This document shows positions 1 through 6,548 of a stretch of DNA of 6,679 bases, piece after piece. The position numbers and the translations under genes were made by a program. The DNA is from an uncultured Archangium sp. (GTDB taxonomy: Bacteria > Myxococcota > Myxococcia > Myxococcales > Myxococcaceae), in the NCBI GenBank assembly GCA_946479335.1, contig CAMLFP010000307.1, positions 1 to 6,679 on the forward strand, written 5' to 3'. Under the pieces are notes generated by a model that was given only the letters and a program-made list of their open reading frames with translations, had not been told where the DNA came from and made no database searches. The first letter of the stretch is position 1. Each line of letters begins with the position of its first letter.

Positions 1-10
1 TTCATCACCA

Positions 11-25
11 CCCCCCCCCCCCCCC
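11..25. repeat. C15 homopolymer tract
   Basis: Fifteen consecutive C on the plus strand (G15 on the minus strand). Tracts this long slip in replication and are error-prone in sequencing, so the exact length is uncertain. On the minus strand the G-run ends 5 nt before an ATG at positions 5-3. That ATG could start a gene running off the left edge, but with only one further base pair or so visible this cannot be judged. Confidence 0.9.
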
Positions 26-29
26 GCCC

Positions 30-52
30 GGGGTTGTGGGTGGGGGTGTGGG
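30..52 (+). other. G-quadruplex-type motif
   Basis: Four G-runs of 4, 3, 5 and 3 are separated by loops of 4, 1 and 3 nt, which satisfies the usual G3+N1-7 quadruplex pattern. It sits directly beside the C15 tract in the non-coding left end, beyond the terminator-like hairpins of the ABC ATPase gene. Folding in the cell is not shown by sequence alone. Confidence 0.55.
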
Positions 53-80
53 CCGACTTCGGCTCTGCGCGCCCCTCACC

Positions 81-116
81 CGAGGCTTCGCCTCGACCTC
101 TCCCCGGGGGAGAGGT
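81..116 (-). terminator. double hairpin after ABC ATPase gene
   Basis: There are two adjacent perfect inverted repeats. Positions 81-86 (CGAGGC) pair with 90-95 (GCCTCG) around a 3-nt loop. Positions 96-105 (ACCTCTCCCC) pair with 107-116 (GGGGAGAGGT) around one base. The second repeat begins 2 nt beyond the stop codon of the ATPase gene, the right place for a transcription terminator. No T-run follows, so it is not a textbook intrinsic terminator. The CCTCACCC...CCTCTCCCC...GGGGAGAGG wording resembles short dispersed palindromes common in GC-rich genomes, so it may be a repeat copy that has been co-opted as a terminator. Confidence 0.5.
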
Positions 117-118
117 GA

Positions 119-1168
<1,050 letters not shown>

Positions 1169-1229
1169 GCGACGCGCGAAGGTACTCAACGCACCCCGTC
1201 GCGCGGTGAATTCATTACGACGCGGCGCG

Positions 1230-2027
1230 CTACCTGGGCACCGCGGTGCGCACCTGTCGCTCCAGCACACCGGGCGCGAAGCGCTTGAGCATCAGCGCGA
1301 GGAACTCCTTGCCCTTGCGGCCCACGAAGACCTCGCTCTTCTTCGCCGCCACCGCGTCGACGATCTGCTTCGCGGTGAGGTCGGCCGGGTAGCCGTTGGC
1401 GATGTCGTCGCCGGTCTTGTTGGTGGGCGTGCCATCGCCGGTCAGCGCGTTCTTCGACACGTCGGTCTGGATGTAGCCGGGACAGATGAGGGTGACGGTG
1501 AGGCCCGCGTCGGCGACCTCGGCGCGCAGACAATCGAAGAAGCCGTGCAGCGCGTGCTTCGAGGCCGCGTAGGCCGAACGCAGCGGCGTGCCGATCTTCC
1601 CCATCACCGACGAGATGACGACGAACTGGCCTGACTTCGCCGCGAGCATCGAGGGCAGCACCGCCTTGGTGAGCGCGACGGCGCCGAAGTAGTTGACCTC
1701 CATCACGCGGCGGTCGACGTCGAGCTTCGTGTCGTTCACCGTCGAGCGCTGGCTGATGCCGCCGTTGTGCACCACCACGTCGACGCGGCCCTTCCACTTG
1801 AGCGCCTCTTCGGTGAGCGACGGCAGCGTCTCGGTCTTCGCGAGATCCATCGGTAACACCAGCGCCTGCCCACCGCACTTCGCGGCGACCTGCTCGAGCT
1901 CCTCCTTGCGGCGCGCGGAGAGGATGAGCTGCGCTCCCTCACGCGCGAACGCCTCGGCGAGCGCGGCGCCGATGCCTGACGACGCGCCCGTGATCCACAC
2001 CACCTGGTTTTCGAAACGTCGGCTCAT
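1230..2027 (-). CDS. short-chain dehydrogenase/reductase (classical SDR, DHRS7-like)
   Basis: NAD(P)(H)-dependent oxidoreductase of the classical SDR family, 265 aa, cytoplasmic or membrane-peripheral. The Rossmann nucleotide-binding motif TGASSGIG is at 13-20. Arg39/Arg40 after the second strand favour NADP(H). The usual NNAG motif is altered to HNGG (87-90). The catalytic tetrad is complete: Asn112, Ser140, Tyr153 and Lys157. After the PGYIQTDVS segment (183-191), the NALTGDG stretch (193-199) and basic C-terminus recall the animal DHRS7/DHRS7B group, whose members act on lipid or steroid-like carbonyls. That resemblance is from memory and the substrate is unknown. The ATG start gives a standard SDR N-terminus with the glycine motif about 13 residues in. 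No convincing Shine-Dalgarno sequence precedes it. The lipoprotein gene ends only 27 bp upstream, so co-transcription is likely. With the P450 on the same strand, a shared lipid or secondary-metabolite role is possible but unproven. Confidence 0.93.
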   Translation of the reverse strand: MSRRFENQVVWITGASSGIGAALAEAFAREGAQLILSARRKEELEQVAAKCGGQALVLPMDLAKTETLPSLTEEALKWKGRVDVVVHNGGISQRSTVNDTKLDVDRRVMEVNYFGAVALTKAVLPSMLAAKSGQFVVISSVMGKIGTPLRSAYAASKHALHGFFDCLRAEVADAGLTVTLICPGYIQTDVSKNALTGDGTPTNKTGDDIANGYPADLTAKQIVDAVAAKKSEVFVGRKGKEFLALMLKRFAPGVLERQVRTAVPR

Positions 2028-2054
2028 GGCGGCGCACCATAGGCGCGCCCGCGC

Positions 2055-2621
2055 TCAGAGCTGCGTGACTTCGACCTGCACGGTGTCGCCCAGCGTGGCC
2101 TTCACCTGCGAGACGATGTTCGCCTCGGGCTCGACGACGTAGAAGTTGAGCGCGCCGTCGATGACAGCGGGAGGGCCGAAGACCTTGCCCTTGGCCTTGA
2201 TCTTCCGCACCGCGCCGCCCTGCTGCTCGGTGACGACCACGCCGTGAATCGCGGGGTGGAAGCGCGAGAGGATCTCTGCCTGCCACTCCGGCCCGGCGCC
2301 CGCGCCGCAGTCACGGAGGATCTGCTCGGCCGCGTTCTTGTTGAGGCCATCGAGCAGTTGCCCGCTCGCCAGCGCCGCGAAGTTCAGCCGCGTCGACACC
2401 AGCAGCCGGGTCTGCGCCGCGATGAAGAAGCTGCACGCCCCCTGGCGCAGCTGGGGCACCTCATCGACGCGGATGTCCGCGACCTGCCAGTCCATCGCGG
2501 TCGCCGTGGTTTCCTTGATGCGCTGCTGAAGTCCGTCGCTCATGCCACGCTCCGTTTTCGTTTGATGGCAAGCGCACGACAACAGCAGCGTCATGCAGCT
2601 CGCGAGGAGGAATCGGGTCAC
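2055..2621 (-). CDS. predicted lipoprotein of unknown function
   Basis: I do not recognise the family (188 aa from the GTG at 2621). The N-terminus reads VTRFLLASCMTLLLSC: one Arg, a hydrophobic core and a lipobox-like LLSC ending at Cys16 (a second Cys is at 18). This is a short lipoprotein signal, so the product is probably anchored by lipid and faces the periplasm or outer membrane. The rest is a small mixed alpha/beta-looking domain with two cysteines (63, 105) that could form a disulfide, and a beta-rich C-terminus (125-188). The chosen start overlaps the stop of the metallopeptidase gene by 4 bp (GTGA), implying translational coupling. An internal ATG at 2543 (codon 27) has a better ribosome binding site and would give a 162-aa cytoplasmic protein; I prefer the longer form because of the signal peptide and overlap. 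Partner, inhibitor or immunity protein for the upstream gene is a guess from context. Confidence 0.8.
   Translation of the reverse strand: MTRFLLASCMTLLLSCACHQTKTERGMSDGLQQRIKETTATAMDWQVADIRVDEVPQLRQGACSFFIAAQTRLLVSTRLNFAALASGQLLDGLNKNAAEQILRDCGAGAGPEWQAEILSRFHPAIHGVVVTEQQGGAVRKIKAKGKVFGPPAVIDGALNFYVVEPEANIVSQVKATLGDTVQVEVTQL
2550..2553 (-). promoter_or_regulatory. Shine-Dalgarno before internal ATG of lipoprotein gene
   Basis: GGAG on the minus strand lies 6 nt before an in-frame ATG at 2543-2541, inside the lipoprotein gene. The upstream GTG start at 2621 has no comparable site. It decides between a 188-aa lipoprotein and a 162-aa protein lacking the signal peptide, or permits both. Confidence 0.45.
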
Positions 2622-4246
2622 TGGTTGGTGAGATTGCCAGAAGGCACCGGCGCGTTGGCCGTCGCGGTGGACCACGTGGTCGGGTCTTCGGCGATCACCG
2701 AGCGCCAATTCGACGCGTCGACCGGCTTGCCGCTGAGCCGGCTCAGGAAGTCGTAGAACTTCGCGGCCTCGGCCGGGTCCTTCATCGCCTCGGCGGCGGT
2801 GCGCCCGTACTGGTTGACGGTGTTGAACTGCCACTCGATGCGCTGGTCGAGCGCCTCGGCAGACGTCGGCGGGCGCCCGTGCTCAGCCTGGAACCCGACG
2901 TACCAGGCGCGGTACTCCGCTTCGAAGTAGTGGAAGGTGTTGGTGACCTCGTCGCCGTTGATGTTGTGGTTCACCTCGTGCGGCGTCGTCGAGAGCGCGA
3001 GGTGGTTGGTGGTGTCGTTCTCCACCATGCGCGCGTTGCCATCGGCGACGATGCTGCGGTTGAGCCACAGCGTGCCGTCGCGCGCCGAGCCGTACGTCAC
3101 GCTGCCCGCGGGGTCGGAGTACTCCTTCCACACCAGCTTGTAGTCGCTGCTCGGGGAGAGGAAGCGGTTGAGCGTGTTGTCGATGATGGTGCGGTCGCCG
3201 CTGTCGTACGTGGAGAGCCGGCCGATGAGCTTCAGCGAGCGCTGCTGGTCAGCCAGTGACTGCGTGCCAAACCAGTCTTTCTGCAGCGCGAGGCGGAAGT
3301 TGTCGGTGGCGCGCGCGTCTGGGTAGTTCTTCGCCTGGCTCAGCACCGCCGTCTTCGCGTCAGCGCTCAGCGCCTGGAACTTCGGGTCGGCGATCAACGT
3401 CTGCAGGCTCGCCGCGTAGCGCGGGTTGGCGCCGGCGCCGCGCAGGCCCTCCATCGCGAGCGCCTTGTCGGCGTCGGAGAGGTTGCGGAACTCGCTCGAG
3501 CCGATGAGCGCCAGCGCGCCGTTGACCTTGTCGAAGGTCGCCGGGCCGTTGGTGCGCAGCGTGTCGATGAGCGAGGTCTTCGTGGCGTCGCTGGCGGCGG
3601 CGAACTCCGGGCTGTCGGCGAGCCGGGTCAGCGCGACGCTGAGCTGCGTGTCGGTCGGCTGCGAGGCGAGCGCGGCCACCATCTGCTGCTGGTGCGCCGG
3701 CGAGAGGTTCGAGAGCCCCGGCGACGTGGCGAGCCGCTCGAGGTTGTGGAGCTTCGCGAAGTCATCGCCCGCCGCGGTCAGCTGCGTGCGCAGCGCGCGC
3801 TTGGTGTCGTCGTTGAGCCGCTGGAAGTCGGCGTTGTTCTCGATCTCCAGGCGCACCTGCACGCCGGGCCCCGCGACGCCGGTGGGCGGCAGGCCATTCG
3901 CGCGCTGGAACTCCTTCACCGACGACTCGGTCTTCGGGCCGAAGAGGCCGTCTTCCTTGATGGCGGGGCGACCGTTCGCCGCAGACCACGTGTTGAGCCC
4001 CTCTTGGAGCCCCTGCACCTCGGGGAGCGGCGCGCGCTGGCGATCGTTGCGCGAGAGCGTCGGCGGGGGCGTCGGCGTGGTGAGGCCGAGGCGATCGAGG
4101 CTCCTGCCGATGGATTCGAAGACCGACTTGCCGGCCTCGAAGATCGAGCTGGTCGCCGTCGGCGCCGGAGCGCGGTTGGTGGGCCCCGAGTCAGCAGGCC
4201 GCGTGGTTGGAACGTTGGGAGAAGAACCGCCGATGCGCGAGACCAT
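2618..4246 (-). CDS. peptidoglycan-binding protein with helical repeats and HExxH metallopeptidase-like domain
   Basis: This 542-aa protein has three parts. Residues 1-70 are a Pro/Thr/Ser-rich low-complexity leader with no Sec or lipoprotein signal. Residues about 76-130 match a PG_binding_1 domain (LQEGLN, DGLFGPKTESSVKEFQRANGL, TGVAGP in pieces), which normally binds cell-wall peptidoglycan. Residues about 131-307 hold five 37-38-residue helical repeats. The C-terminal region (about 370-510) contains TTPHEVNHNIN with the zincin motif HEVNH at 423-427, then an acidic-aromatic segment YFEAEYRAWYVGF (440-452) whose Glu442 or Glu444 could be the third zinc ligand of a gluzincin. The start is the ATG at 4246 because GGAGG lies 6 nt upstream; a GTG two codons earlier directly abuts that site. 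Its stop overlaps the lipoprotein start by 4 bp. A wall-targeted protease or lytic enzyme is likely; the missing signal peptide implies non-Sec export or release by lysis. The PG-binding call is firm; catalytic activity is inferred. Confidence 0.9.
   Translation of the reverse strand: MVSRIGGSSPNVPTTRPADSGPTNRAPAPTATSSIFEAGKSVFESIGRSLDRLGLTTPTPPPTLSRNDRQRAPLPEVQGLQEGLNTWSAANGRPAIKEDGLFGPKTESSVKEFQRANGLPPTGVAGPGVQVRLEIENNADFQRLNDDTKRALRTQLTAAGDDFAKLHNLERLATSPGLSNLSPAHQQQMVAALASQPTDTQLSVALTRLADSPEFAAASDATKTSLIDTLRTNGPATFDKVNGALALIGSSEFRNLSDADKALAMEGLRGAGANPRYAASLQTLIADPKFQALSADAKTAVLSQAKNYPDARATDNFRLALQKDWFGTQSLADQQRSLKLIGRLSTYDSGDRTIIDNTLNRFLSPSSDYKLVWKEYSDPAGSVTYGSARDGTLWLNRSIVADGNARMVENDTTNHLALSTTPHEVNHNINGDEVTNTFHYFEAEYRAWYVGFQAEHGRPPTSAEALDQRIEWQFNTVNQYGRTAAEAMKDPAEAAKFYDFLSRLSGKPVDASNWRSVIAEDPTTWSTATANAPVPSGNLTNQ
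3326..3856 (-). repeat. five 37-residue protein repeats
   Basis: Within the peptidoglycan-binding protein the pattern L..(L/I)..SPxF..L(S/N)xx.K..L...L recurs. The central aromatic or leucine falls at residues 141, 178, 215, 253 and 290, a spacing of 37, 37, 38 and 37. Examples are NADFQRLNDDTK, SPGLSNLSPAHQ, SPEFAAASDATK, SSEFRNLSDADK and DPKFQALSADAK. A weaker sixth unit may lie around 337-364. The units look like two-helix repeats forming a spacer or superhelix between the wall-binding and catalytic-looking domains. The copies are diverged, so they are old rather than recent DNA duplications. Confidence 0.75.
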
Positions 4247-4252
4247 GGACAC

Positions 4253-4257
4253 CCTCC
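4253..4257 (-). promoter_or_regulatory. strong Shine-Dalgarno of the metallopeptidase gene
   Basis: GGAGG on the minus strand is spaced 6 nt from the ATG at 4246. It is the only consensus-quality ribosome binding site among the main genes here. It fixes the start at 4246 rather than the GTG at 4252, which touches the GGAGG directly. Confidence 0.8.
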
Positions 4258-4269
4258 GAGTAGAAACTC
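4258..4269. promoter_or_regulatory. GAGT-N4-ACTC inverted repeat, possible second TetR site
   Basis: GAGT (4258-4261) and ACTC (4266-4269) flank AGAA. These are the same half-sites and spacing as the palindrome in the P450/TetR intergenic region. It sits immediately upstream of the Shine-Dalgarno of the metallopeptidase gene, in the 114-bp gap after the P450 gene, where a repressor could block transcription. The arms are 4 bp here against 5 bp at the main site, so chance cannot be excluded. I see no convincing promoter elements elsewhere in this gap. Confidence 0.35.
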
Positions 4270-4360
4270 CCCGTGACAGCCGGAGTTGTCTTCATTCGGG
4301 GCCGGCAGTTGCGTCCGTGACGTCGAAGAAACGCTATTTCATTGGCGCTGCAGCTCCACC

Positions 4361-5719
4361 TCAGCGCGCGCGGACGGTGGCGAGGATGCCGTCGCGCGGG
4401 CGCAGGGTGATCATCGGCTCGGGCACGATCTCGTGACCCGGCACCAGCGCGACGTGGAAGCGCTGCACCACCGCCGCGAGGATCAGCTGCGCCTCGACCA
4501 GCGCGAACTGGTCGCCGATGCACTTCCGCTGGCCCATGGAGAAGGGGAGGTAGCTGCCGTGCTGCCGCCGCGGGTCGTCTTGCAGCCAGCGGTCGGGGTT
4601 GAAGCGCAGCGGCTCGGGCCAGAACTCCGGCAGCCGGTGAATCGCCCACGGCGAGACGAAGACCAGCGCGTCCTTCTTGAGCAGGAAACCGTCGACCACC
4701 TCGTCCTCCACCACGCGGCGGCCCAGCGTCCACACCGGCGGGTAGAGCCGCAGCGACTCCTTGATGGTGTTGGCCACGAACGGGAGCCGCCCCAGCGTCT
4801 CCATCGTGGGCGCCGTGCCCCGTAGCGCGTCGCGCACCTCGGCGAACAGCGTCGCCTCTACGTCGGGGTTCTCCGCGAGCAACTTGAAGGTCCACGACAG
4901 GGTGTTGGCCGTCGTCTCGTGCCCGGCGAGGAAGATGGTCATCACCTCATCGCGGAGCTGCGCGTCGGTCATCCCTTCGCCGGTCTCCGGGTCGCGCGAC
5001 TCCATCAGCATCGCCAGGAGGTCGTCTTTCGGCCCGCCACCGTCGCGCCGCTGCGCGATGATGCCCACCACCACCGCGTCGAGACGCGCCAGCGCGCGCT
5101 TGAAGCGGAGGTTCCTCGGGGTGGGCACCCACTGCGGCGGGGAGAGCGGCCGCGTGGTGCGATGGATGAGGTGCTCGAGGCCCACGGTGAGCGCGTCGCC
5201 CACGTCATCGGCCTCCTTCGTGACGTCGGTCGACAGCAGCGCCTCGCCGACGATGCGCAGCGTGACGTGCATCATCTCGTCAGCGAGATCGAAGGGCGCG
5301 CCCTCGTGCCAGCCATCGAGCATCTCCTGCGCGGCGCGCGTCATGATCGCCCCGAAGCCCGCGATGCGCTCGCGATGGAACGCTGGCTGCGCGATGCGGC
5401 GCTGGCGCTTCCAGAAATCGCCCTCGCTGGTGACCAGCCCGTTGCCGAGCACCAGTCGCAGCATCTCGTAGCCGCGCGTCTGCTTGACGTAGTTCTTCAC
5501 GTTCGCCACCAGCACGTGGTGCGCCAGCTTCGGCGTGCCCAGCACGTAGGAGTCCACCGTCGGCACCGGGAGGTACGCCACCGGCCCGAACTCCAGCGTC
5601 GCGCGCTCCAGCACCTCCAGCGGGTTGCGCTGCACCAGCGGCAGCACGCCGACGAGCGGCCGGCCTCCGGGGAAGAGGGCGGGTGACAACGGCGCGGCGA
5701 TTGCGGGGGCGTTCGTCAT
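4361..5719 (-). CDS. cytochrome P450
   Basis: Heme-thiolate monooxygenase of 452 aa, a normal full length, with all landmarks present. These are the C-helix WKRQRR (103-108) for heme propionate contact; I-helix oxygen-activation motif AGHETT (265-270); K-helix ESLR (321-324, the ExxR motif); the PERF-like FNPDRW (373-378); and heme loop FSMGQRKCIG (393-402) with ligand Cys400. The sequence style, with an N-terminal FPGGRPLVGVLPLV and the CYP4/CYP102-like heme loop, suggests a fatty-acid or terpenoid-type hydroxylase rather than a CYP105-like enzyme. Substrate and family number cannot be assigned. There is no membrane anchor, so it is probably soluble and needs separate electron donors, none of which is encoded here. 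The start at 5719 leaves 25 bp to the divergent TetR gene. An upstream in-frame ATG at 5746 would add 9 residues and place the operator inside the gene, so it is less likely. No Shine-Dalgarno is seen, and a leaderless mRNA is possible. Confidence 0.95.
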   Translation of the reverse strand: MTNAPAIAAPLSPALFPGGRPLVGVLPLVQRNPLEVLERATLEFGPVAYLPVPTVDSYVLGTPKLAHHVLVANVKNYVKQTRGYEMLRLVLGNGLVTSEGDFWKRQRRIAQPAFHRERIAGFGAIMTRAAQEMLDGWHEGAPFDLADEMMHVTLRIVGEALLSTDVTKEADDVGDALTVGLEHLIHRTTRPLSPPQWVPTPRNLRFKRALARLDAVVVGIIAQRRDGGGPKDDLLAMLMESRDPETGEGMTDAQLRDEVMTIFLAGHETTANTLSWTFKLLAENPDVEATLFAEVRDALRGTAPTMETLGRLPFVANTIKESLRLYPPVWTLGRRVVEDEVVDGFLLKKDALVFVSPWAIHRLPEFWPEPLRFNPDRWLQDDPRRQHGSYLPFSMGQRKCIGDQFALVEAQLILAAVVQRFHVALVPGHEIVPEPMITLRPRDGILATVRAR

Positions 5720-5730
5720 GGGGCAATAAT
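5701..5730 (+). promoter_or_regulatory. candidate sigma70-type promoter for the TetR gene
   Basis: TTGCGG (5701-5706) and AATAAT (5725-5730, five of six matches to TATAAT) are 18 bp apart. Transcription would begin near 5737, inside the palindrome at 5732-5745, leaving a very short leader. On the opposite strand CATTAT (5730-5725), 6 nt before the P450 ATG, could be the -10 of a leaderless P450 transcript. The -35 match is weak, so this is a modest prediction. Confidence 0.35.
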
Positions 5731-5731
5731 G

Positions 5732-5745
5732 TGAGTAATCACTCA
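5732..5745. promoter_or_regulatory. palindromic operator candidate for the TetR regulator
   Basis: TGAGT (5732-5736) and ACTCA (5741-5745) are perfect inverted arms around AATC. The site fills the 25-bp gap between the divergent P450 and TetR genes and overlaps the first base of the TetR start codon. TetR-family repressors typically bind short palindromes of this form between themselves and the gene they control. Binding here would cover start sites in both directions, giving autorepression and repression of the P450. Confidence 0.65.
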
Positions 5746-6392
5746 TGTCTCGCAACTCGCGTTCAGACGCACCGCGGAAGGCGCCCCGGCAGGCCCGGGC
5801 CCAGGCGACGGTCGAGGCCATTCTGCGAGCAACTGCTCACATTCTGCGCACCAGGGGGTGGGACGCCTGCAACACCAACGCGGTGGCGAAGCGCGCGGGC
5901 GTGAGCATCGGGTCGCTGTACCAGTACTTCCCCTCGAAGGAGGCGCTGCTCGCCGCGCTCGCCGAGCGCCACGCGGAGGAGGGGCTCGCGGTGCTGGTCG
6001 ACGCGGTGACCATCGCGCGCACCCGCGAGGTGCCGTTGTCGCTGCGAGAGACGGTGCGCCACTACATCAACGCGATGGTGTCGCTGCACGCGCATGACCC
6101 GGAGTTGCACCGGGTGCTGGTCGAGCAGGTGCCGAGGCTGAAGGGCGGCCAGGCGGTGGTGCGCCGCAGCTCCACGCACGCGGCGACGCTGGTGCGCGCG
6201 TGGTTGGAGACCCAGCGTGAACACCTCCGTGACGTCGATCTCGACGTGGCCACCTTCATGCTGGTGACCGCCGTTGAATCGGTGGCGCACTTGCAGGTGC
6301 TCGAGCGCCCGAAGCGGCTCACCCGGGAGGTGCTGGTCGACGAGCTGACCGAGCTGGTGTTGCGCTACCTCGGGGTGCGTGAGGAGAGCTGA
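5745..6392 (+). CDS. TetR/AcrR family transcriptional regulator
   Basis: DNA-binding repressor of 215 aa, typical for the family. After a basic tail (1-20), the N-terminal three-helix domain runs about 21-68. Its helix-turn-helix is NTNAVAKRAGVSIGSLYQYFPSKEAL (43-68, shown here by its ends NTNAVAK and PSKEAL), with the recognition helix SIGSLYQYF near 54-62 and the hallmark YFPSKEALL. The remaining helices (70-210) form the ligand-binding and dimerisation part, which is variable, so the inducer cannot be predicted. It is divergent from the P450 gene with 25 bp between starts and a palindrome at its own start codon; repression of the P450, relieved by a substrate-like small molecule, is the usual arrangement. 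The ATG at 5745 is used, with only a weak GTGAG upstream. A second palindrome near the metallopeptidase gene may extend its regulon. Confidence 0.94.
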   Translation: MSRNSRSDAPRKAPRQARAQATVEAILRATAHILRTRGWDACNTNAVAKRAGVSIGSLYQYFPSKEALLAALAERHAEEGLAVLVDAVTIARTREVPLSLRETVRHYINAMVSLHAHDPELHRVLVEQVPRLKGGQAVVRRSSTHAATLVRAWLETQREHLRDVDLDVATFMLVTAVESVAHLQVLERPKRLTREVLVDELTELVLRYLGVREES

Positions 6393-6511
6393 GCTCGCTG
6401 CCGGCCGAGCGCGTCGAGCCCGATTGCCCGCGCTGCTTCCCGGCGTTTCTCACCGCGAAGGCGACCGCGCTGCGCTTCATCGGCAAGCGCGGTCGACTCG
6501 CGTTTCGCTGA
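6389..6511 (+). CDS. possible small CxxC protein
   Basis: This open frame of 40 codons has no ATG, GTG or TTG start. The earliest plausible start is CTG at 6389, overlapping the TetR stop as CTGA and preceded by GAGGAGAG. The product would contain PDCPRCFPAF with a CxxC pair (13, 16) and end in a basic tail (KRGRLAFR). In favour of coding, about 35 of 40 third positions are G or C while second positions are mixed. It also fills most of the gap between the TetR gene and the next hairpin. Against it are the unusual start and the very short length. It could instead be the remnant of a larger gene. I do not recognise a family; a tiny zinc-ribbon-like protein is a guess. Confidence 0.3.
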   Translation: MSSLPAERVEPDCPRCFPAFLTAKATALRFIGKRGRLAFR

Positions 6512-6514
6512 CAG

Positions 6515-6548
6515 GCGGGCTGACGAGGCTCGCGTTGTCTCAGCCCGC
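6515..6548. terminator. hairpin between convergent genes
   Basis: A perfect 9-bp inverted repeat, GCGGGCTGA (6515-6523) and TCAGCCCGC (6540-6548), encloses a 16-nt loop. It lies 3 nt after the stop of the candidate mini-gene and contains the stop codon of the minus-strand gene at the right edge, so it could end transcription from both sides. There is no T-run, so the terminator call rests on position and stem strength. Confidence 0.45.

Noticed and set aside
1169..1270. N-terminal extension of the ABC ATPase to the ATG at 1270
   Set aside because: It would overlap the SDR gene by about 40 bp and add 34 residues absent from the MalK family; the GTG at 1168 matches the normal family N-terminus.
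2622..2834. Extension of the lipoprotein frame upstream to 2834
   Set aside because: It overlaps the C-terminal coding of the metallopeptidase gene and is Arg-rich shadow sequence; the signal peptide begins at 2621.
3116..3123. GAGTACTC palindrome resembling the operator arms
   Set aside because: The half-sites are the same but there is no spacer, and it lies inside coding sequence where the codons explain it (Tyr-Ser), so it is probably not a regulator site.
3426..4436. 336-codon plus-strand open frame opposite the peptidoglycan-binding gene
   Set aside because: It is low-complexity Ser/Arg-rich, crosses the intergenic gap and the P450 end, and opposes clear PG-binding and repeat coding.
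4919..5686. 255-codon plus-strand open frame opposite the P450
   Set aside because: The P450 signature motifs on the minus strand explain the region; the antisense product is Arg/His-rich with no domain.
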